Made by a program: the position numbers and the translations under genes. Of a stretch of DNA of 64,000 nucleotides, positions 59,496 to 64,000 are shown one piece after another. Origin of the DNA: Gammaproteobacteria bacterium (GTDB lineage Bacteria > Pseudomonadota > Gammaproteobacteria > Pseudomonadales > JAUIET01); NCBI GenBank assembly GCA_030431775.1, contig JAUIHW010000010.1, positions 47,923-111,922 of the forward strand, given 5' to 3'. Positions within the stretch are counted from its first letter, which is position 1; every line of letters begins with the position of its first letter. The notes beneath the pieces are model-generated. The model was not told the origin of the DNA. It did no database searches and saw only the letters and a program-made list of their open reading frames with translations.

Positions 59496-60474
59496 ACCCG
59501 TGAACAGCCGCCGCACAACAGACTTACCCGCTATTACTCTGGCGATCAGTGCCTGCCTGAATGGCCAGGAAGTTCGTTACGACGGTGCCAGCCGACGATT
59601 CAAACTGCGCAAATCTCTGGCAGAATTTGTCCAGTTTAAGCCGTTTTGCCCGGAAATAGCTATCGGCCTGGGTGTGCCCCGCAAAACGCTGCGTCTGGTC
59701 GGAGATGTCGATGAACCGCGAGTGATCCAGACTGACGGGCAATTGGACTTCACTGAACAGCTGCAGCGCTATGCGGATCAGATCGCCACTGAATTGGAGG
59801 CTGACCATAGTGTCTGCGGGTACATTCTTTGTAAGGGCTCGCCTTCCTGTGGTATGCAGGCGGTGAAAAGATACAATACCAAGGGCGATCTGCTGGGTCA
59901 GGATGCCAGCGGTGCATTTGCAGCGCAGTTGCGCAAACGGATGCCTTATTTGCCCCTGGAGGAAGACGGGCGGCTGAATGATCGTGGCTTGCTGGAGAAT
60001 TTTCTGACCCGGGTGCATGCCTTGGCACGCTGGCGCACTGCTCTGGCCAATGGCGTAAGCTCAGCGAAACTGATCCAATTTCACAGTCAGCACAAATTTC
60101 TACTGCTTGCGCATAGCCAGGAAAGCTATCGGCGCCTGGGCCGTTTGCTGGCGAACCTGACAGCGGGGAAGCCGGATGCAGTGGCAGGTGACTACATTAC
60201 AGAGTTCATGCTTGCCCTGGCCAAAGTCCCCAGCCATGGAAACCACGCCAATGCACTGATGCACCTCCAGGGCTTCGTGAAAGAAAGCATTTCTTCCAAG
60301 GAGCGAGCCGAACTGAGTGAGTCCATTCTTGCTTACCGCAATCGCGAAGTTCCCCGTCAGGTTCCTCTGGCATTGTTGCGGCATCATTTGATGAACAACC
60401 CCAACGAATATGCGCAGGCGCAATGGTACTTTGAACCGTTTCCGGCAAGGATGTCGTTGCAAATACACAGTTAA
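59482..60474 (+). CDS. DUF523 + DUF1722 (YbgA-like) protein
   Basis: 330 aa; AISACLNGQEVRYDGASRR...FCPEIAIGLGVPRKTLRLV; CGYILCKGSPSCGMQAVKRY; C-terminal YRRLGRLLANL region. GTG at 59500 is an alternative start. Confidence 0.9.
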   Translation: MSQSKPVNSRRTTDLPAITLAISACLNGQEVRYDGASRRFKLRKSLAEFVQFKPFCPEIAIGLGVPRKTLRLVGDVDEPRVIQTDGQLDFTEQLQRYADQIATELEADHSVCGYILCKGSPSCGMQAVKRYNTKGDLLGQDASGAFAAQLRKRMPYLPLEEDGRLNDRGLLENFLTRVHALARWRTALANGVSSAKLIQFHSQHKFLLLAHSQESYRRLGRLLANLTAGKPDAVAGDYITEFMLALAKVPSHGNHANALMHLQGFVKESISSKERAELSESILAYRNREVPRQVPLALLRHHLMNNPNEYAQAQWYFEPFPARMSLQIHS

Positions 60475-60501
60475 GTTCTTCCAGTATTCGAGTAACAGGA
60501 A

Positions 60502-60726
60502 ATGATTGAAAAAAACCTTGGCAGGGTCGAAAGAGCGTTGCGACTATTGGTTGGTTTGGCGCTATTTTTGTTTATTCTGCTTGCAGAGCTCTCAGGGGCC
60601 TACCTGCTGGTATTAACAACTATTGCGATTTTTCTGCTGGCAAATGCTGTGACAGCGCGTTGCTATCTTTGGCGCTGGCTAGGCTTGAACAGTTGCACCA
60701 ATGATGAATGTTCGGAGCTACCCTAG
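60502..60726 (+). CDS. DUF2892-like small membrane protein
   Basis: 74 aa; EKNLGRVERALRLLVGLALFLFILLAELSGAYLLVLTTIAIFLLANAVTARCYLWRWLGLNSC. Confidence 0.8.
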   Translation: MIEKNLGRVERALRLLVGLALFLFILLAELSGAYLLVLTTIAIFLLANAVTARCYLWRWLGLNSCTNDECSELP

Positions 60727-62198
60727 TTCGCTGTTTCTTCGGTAGTCGGATTCAGCGGTACGACTGACAAACCGTCGAACACCTTTTCAACCAATGCCCG
60801 ATACAAAAGGCGATAACCATCCTTATCAAAACCCGGCTGGTCGTTGCAGGCCAGGCGCTGGGCGCTGTCCATGGACTCAACATTGTCCAAAGACGCAATC
60901 AGCTCCCCTTGGGTGACGAGCCCTTCCCAACGCCAGCTTCCAAGGTATGCCCAATTGGATACCCGATGTGCATCGGTGATGCCCAGAGAAGTATTGTGCT
61001 CGCAAATCAGCACGTCTCCGGCAAAAGGCCAGGCCTCTATTCGGGTTTGTTGCAACGCGTCCAACAGGCGTTCGTTGTGTAACGAAGGGTCTTCTTTGCC
61101 AATACAGACGCCGTTGCATTTTCCAAGCTGGTAAGCAAAGCAGGCACCTTTGCCGTGTTCCAGGCCCATCACTTTTTTGCACAAGCCATGTTCCTCGGCA
61201 AGCTTGCGCAGGTGCTTGTTTGTCGCGTTTCGCGAACTGTATACACCATAGCTGACAGCCGGAAAAGACTGGGTGGCATCGAGCTGTTTAACCTGAAGCG
61301 TATTAAGCGTTTGCTGGTGTTGCAAAAAAATACACCAGAGTTTTTTCAATGGTCGCAAGCGGCGGTTGTAGATTGGCTGTCGCTGCTTGATTTCTAGATT
61401 CTCCATCAACAGCGCACCCAGTTCTCCAGCCGTTGTGCGGTAGTCGATGCTGTGAACTTCCTGGGCCATTCTCATCTCGCGCGGTTCGCGCACGTCGGCA
61501 CTGAAATGGGATTTGACCCGAGTGCGAATGGTCTTGCTTTTGCCAACGTACAGTAATTGCCCCTGTTCACCAAAAAAATAATACACGCCTGGGGAGTCCG
61601 GTAAGCTGTCCGGCACACCGGCATCAAGGTGGGTTGGCAAGCTCGGTTTACCAAGTTGCTGCTGTGCACAGGCATTAACTCGGGCAAGCCCATGCTCCGC
61701 AATTGCATAATCCAGAAACTCCCTGGTCGCCAGTACATCGGCCATTGCCCGATGGCGCACCCCGGCTGAGCCATTAATTTGTTCCATAATGGCGGCAAGG
61801 CTGTAGCGCTGCCAGTGGGGAAACAATGCTCTGGCAAGCTTGAGAGTACAAATAATCTTGGGGCGGAAGCTATATCCGCAGTGTTTGAATGCACGCTTTA
61901 AAAATGAGTAATCAAAACGTGCGTTATGGGCGATGAAGACACAGTCATTCAACAAGCCCCACAATTCTGTGGCGATGTCTTCAAAGCCGGGCTGGTCCGC
62001 CACCATCTCGTTGTGAATGCCGGTTAGGCTGGCGACATACGGTGGAATGCTGATCCCCGGGTTAAGCAATTGCTGGAACGAATACTCTGAATGGTCGACA
62101 TCGATCAGCAGCGCGCCCACTTCAGTGATGCGTTCGCTATTGGCATTGGTGCCCGTGGTTTCGAGGTCGACAATGGCGCAAACTTGATTCAGTAACAA
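60723..62198 (-). CDS. DnaQ-type DEDDh exonuclease fused to a UvrC/Cho-type GIY-YIG nuclease domain
   Basis: 491 aa; CAIVDLETTGTNANSERITEVGALL...HNARFDYSFLKRAF...HRAMADVLAT; then SPGVYYFFGEQGQLLYVGKSKTIRTRVKSHF. Confidence 0.93.
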   Translation of the reverse strand: MLLNQVCAIVDLETTGTNANSERITEVGALLIDVDHSEYSFQQLLNPGISIPPYVASLTGIHNEMVADQPGFEDIATELWGLLNDCVFIAHNARFDYSFLKRAFKHCGYSFRPKIICTLKLARALFPHWQRYSLAAIMEQINGSAGVRHRAMADVLATREFLDYAIAEHGLARVNACAQQQLGKPSLPTHLDAGVPDSLPDSPGVYYFFGEQGQLLYVGKSKTIRTRVKSHFSADVREPREMRMAQEVHSIDYRTTAGELGALLMENLEIKQRQPIYNRRLRPLKKLWCIFLQHQQTLNTLQVKQLDATQSFPAVSYGVYSSRNATNKHLRKLAEEHGLCKKVMGLEHGKGACFAYQLGKCNGVCIGKEDPSLHNERLLDALQQTRIEAWPFAGDVLICEHNTSLGITDAHRVSNWAYLGSWRWEGLVTQGELIASLDNVESMDSAQRLACNDQPGFDKDGYRLLYRALVEKVFDGLSVVPLNPTTEETAN

Positions 62199-62211
62199 AG
62201 GACTACCGGAG

Positions 62212-63675
62212 CTAGCTGCCCCGCTGCTGCTGGCGGGGCATGGATTTCAGTGCCTGCAAGGCGCGCTCACGCGCGAACTGATGTTCCACGATTGGCAGCG
62301 GATAATCAAGGCCCAATGTGACGCCGGCGTCGCGCAGGGCCGCTTCCGGTGCCTTCGCCGGCTCGTGTAAGTAGCGCGTTGGCAGCTTTGCCAGCTCAGG
62401 AACGAAACGGCGGATATAGTCGCCATCCCGGTCAAATTTTTCGCTTTGTAAGATTGGGTTGAAAATACGAAAGTAAGGTGCAGCATCAGCGCCGCAGCCA
62501 GCCACCCATTGCCAGCCGCTGACATTATTCGCCAGATCGGCGTCGACCAGAGTATCCCAGAACCAGCGTTCGCCGTCTTTCCAGTGTTGCAGCAGGTGTT
62601 TAACCAGGAAGGAAGCGGCAACCATGCGGACTCGGTTGTGCATCCAACCGGTCTCCCAGAGCTGTCGCATACCGGCGTCTACCAATGGGTAGCCTGTCTG
62701 CCCGCGTTGCCAGGCTTTCAGCAGCTGTTCATTGCGCTGCCATGGAAAATCGCTGAATTCAGCTTTAAATGGTGAGTGGGTCAGCTCAGGCCAATGATGC
62801 AGCAGATAGTAGCAGAAGTCCCGCCATACCAGCTCGCGCAGATAAGCACTTGCGCCTGTTGCCAATGCAGGGTTCGCCGCTGCAGCCAGCTCAACTTCAT
62901 GCCACACTACACGCGGGCTGATCTCGCCAAAATGCAGGTGGGGTGATAATTGTGAAGTGCCCTCCACGCCGGGCAAATCACGCTGTTCATGGTAGTGTTC
63001 AAGCGCTGTCTCGGTGAAGCGGCGCAGATGTAAAAAAGCACCTTCTTCACCAGGATGCCAGGACGCTTGCAAGCCCGCGTACCAGTCGATTGTGGGCTGT
63101 AAGCCCAAGCCGGAAAGCGCCGAGCTGCTGGCCGGTCGTGCCCGCGTCCAAACAATGCTCTGAGGCAACTTGGCCTGCCTGGCCGGAGACACCTGCTGGA
63201 GACAGCGTTTGTAGAATGGCGTGAACACCTTGTAGGGTGTGCCATCATCTTTGGTGACGCTGTCGGGATCAAATAACAATGAACCTGCAAAGCGCTTCAC
63301 GGTAATGTCATGATCGCCACTAGCCATCAGCTGCTGGTAAACACTGTGTTCCAGGGCCGCTCCGGCGGGCTCATAGCAGCGGTTGAAATACAAGGCGTTG
63401 GCGGAGTACTCCGCAATCAAGCCTTGTAAAACAAGTTTGCTATCGCCCGTGAAGAAGTACAACTCGCCACCGATGGCCTTTAGCTGCGTGTCCAGTGCTT
63501 TCAGGCTTTGCTGCAACCACCAGCGAGAGGCCCCACCCGGCGGGCGAAGGTTGGCGTCATCCAGAATGAAAACGGGCAGAACTGCTAAGCCATTTTCTAC
63601 GGCAGCCGCCAGCGCCGAGTTGTCAGCCAGTCGCAAATCGTCGCGAAACCAGACAATGGCAACCGGCTTACTCAT
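62212..63675 (-). CDS. phrB: Deoxyribodipyrimidine photo-lyase
   Basis: 487 aa; IVWFRDDLRLADNSALAAA; LVDAGMRQLWETGWMHNRVRMVAASFLVKHLLQHWKDGERWFWDTLVDADLANNVSGWQWVAGCGADAAPYFRIFNPI. Confidence 0.98.
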   Translation of the reverse strand: MSKPVAIVWFRDDLRLADNSALAAAVENGLAVLPVFILDDANLRPPGGASRWWLQQSLKALDTQLKAIGGELYFFTGDSKLVLQGLIAEYSANALYFNRCYEPAGAALEHSVYQQLMASGDHDITVKRFAGSLLFDPDSVTKDDGTPYKVFTPFYKRCLQQVSPARQAKLPQSIVWTRARPASSSALSGLGLQPTIDWYAGLQASWHPGEEGAFLHLRRFTETALEHYHEQRDLPGVEGTSQLSPHLHFGEISPRVVWHEVELAAAANPALATGASAYLRELVWRDFCYYLLHHWPELTHSPFKAEFSDFPWQRNEQLLKAWQRGQTGYPLVDAGMRQLWETGWMHNRVRMVAASFLVKHLLQHWKDGERWFWDTLVDADLANNVSGWQWVAGCGADAAPYFRIFNPILQSEKFDRDGDYIRRFVPELAKLPTRYLHEPAKAPEAALRDAGVTLGLDYPLPIVEHQFARERALQALKSMPRQQQRGS

Positions 63676-63684
63676 GTCGACCGG

Positions 63685-64000
63685 TCAGAAAGTAAAAACG
63701 GGATTCAATAAACGCGTTAAGCGCCCGGTAAATCGCAAATCACCACTGACGGCAGTCAATAAAATACAGTCCTGATCGCGGTGGGCAACCGGCTTATGCA
63801 CATGGCTGGCATCACACTCAATGAAGTCACCTGCGGAGTAGCTTCCCAATTCATCGGAGTAGCCGCCTTGCAATAACACCGTGAACTCATTGCCGCTGTG
63901 CGTGTGCTGGAACACACTGCGGCCTTTGCCTACCCGCAACAACTTCACGATAAATCCTTCTTCATTGGCTGCGGGCAGGTCGAAGAAACTCACCCCGGGC
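63685..64000 (-). CDS. ChrR-like cupin anti-sigma factor, N-terminus outside window
   Basis: PGVSFFDLPAANEEGFIVKLLRVGKGRSVFQHTHSGNEFTVLLQGGYSDELGSYSAGDFIECDASHVHKPVA; frame stays open to the window end. Confidence 0.75.
   Translation of the reverse strand, partial: PGVSFFDLPAANEEGFIVKLLRVGKGRSVFQHTHSGNEFTVLLQGGYSDELGSYSAGDFIECDASHVHKPVAHRDQDCILLTAVSGDLRFTGRLTRLLNPVFTF

Overview
The window is a gammaproteobacterial-type chromosome segment with two halves. (1) Accessory half, about 1-34000. It opens with a dense catabolic island (about 1-21700). This encodes the complete lower 2,5-dihydroxypyridine pathway: maleamate amidase (cut by the window edge), a NicX-type ring-cleavage dioxygenase, N-formylmaleamate deformylase and maleate isomerase. 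With it are an IorAB/NicAB-type molybdenum hydroxylase, a Rieske oxygenase, an MFS transporter, a TetR regulator, a NicA2-like flavin amine oxidase overlapping a lipoprotein cytochrome c, an FAD monooxygenase, a SnoaL-like protein, a trimethylamine-dehydrogenase-family flavoprotein, a PhyH protein and two TonB-dependent receptors. I read this as a periplasm-plus-cytoplasm pathway for a nicotine-like or N-methylated pyridine alkaloid. Two unrelated palindromic operator families appear to split the island into two regulons. The half continues with an AraC / DUF3604 / TonB receptor / sulfatase locus, a PhyH gene bracketed by two 106-bp inverted-repeat-ended elements, and two tandem paralogous secreted proteins of unknown function. 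(2) Core half, about 34000-64000: ssrA (tag ANDNSYALAA) next to tandem 119-bp palindromic repeats with compensatory stem changes, then smpB, an NSS-like transporter, ratA, rnfH, bamE, fur, recN, hrcA, grpE, dnaK, dnaJ, dapB, a TMEM143-like gene, carA, carB, greA, folE, an SRPBCC-SDR fusion, a YbgA-like gene, a DnaQ/GIY-YIG fusion, phrB and a ChrR-like cupin. No CRISPR array and no tRNA gene was seen. Family names rest on recognising protein motifs and remembered homologs; no database search was run.
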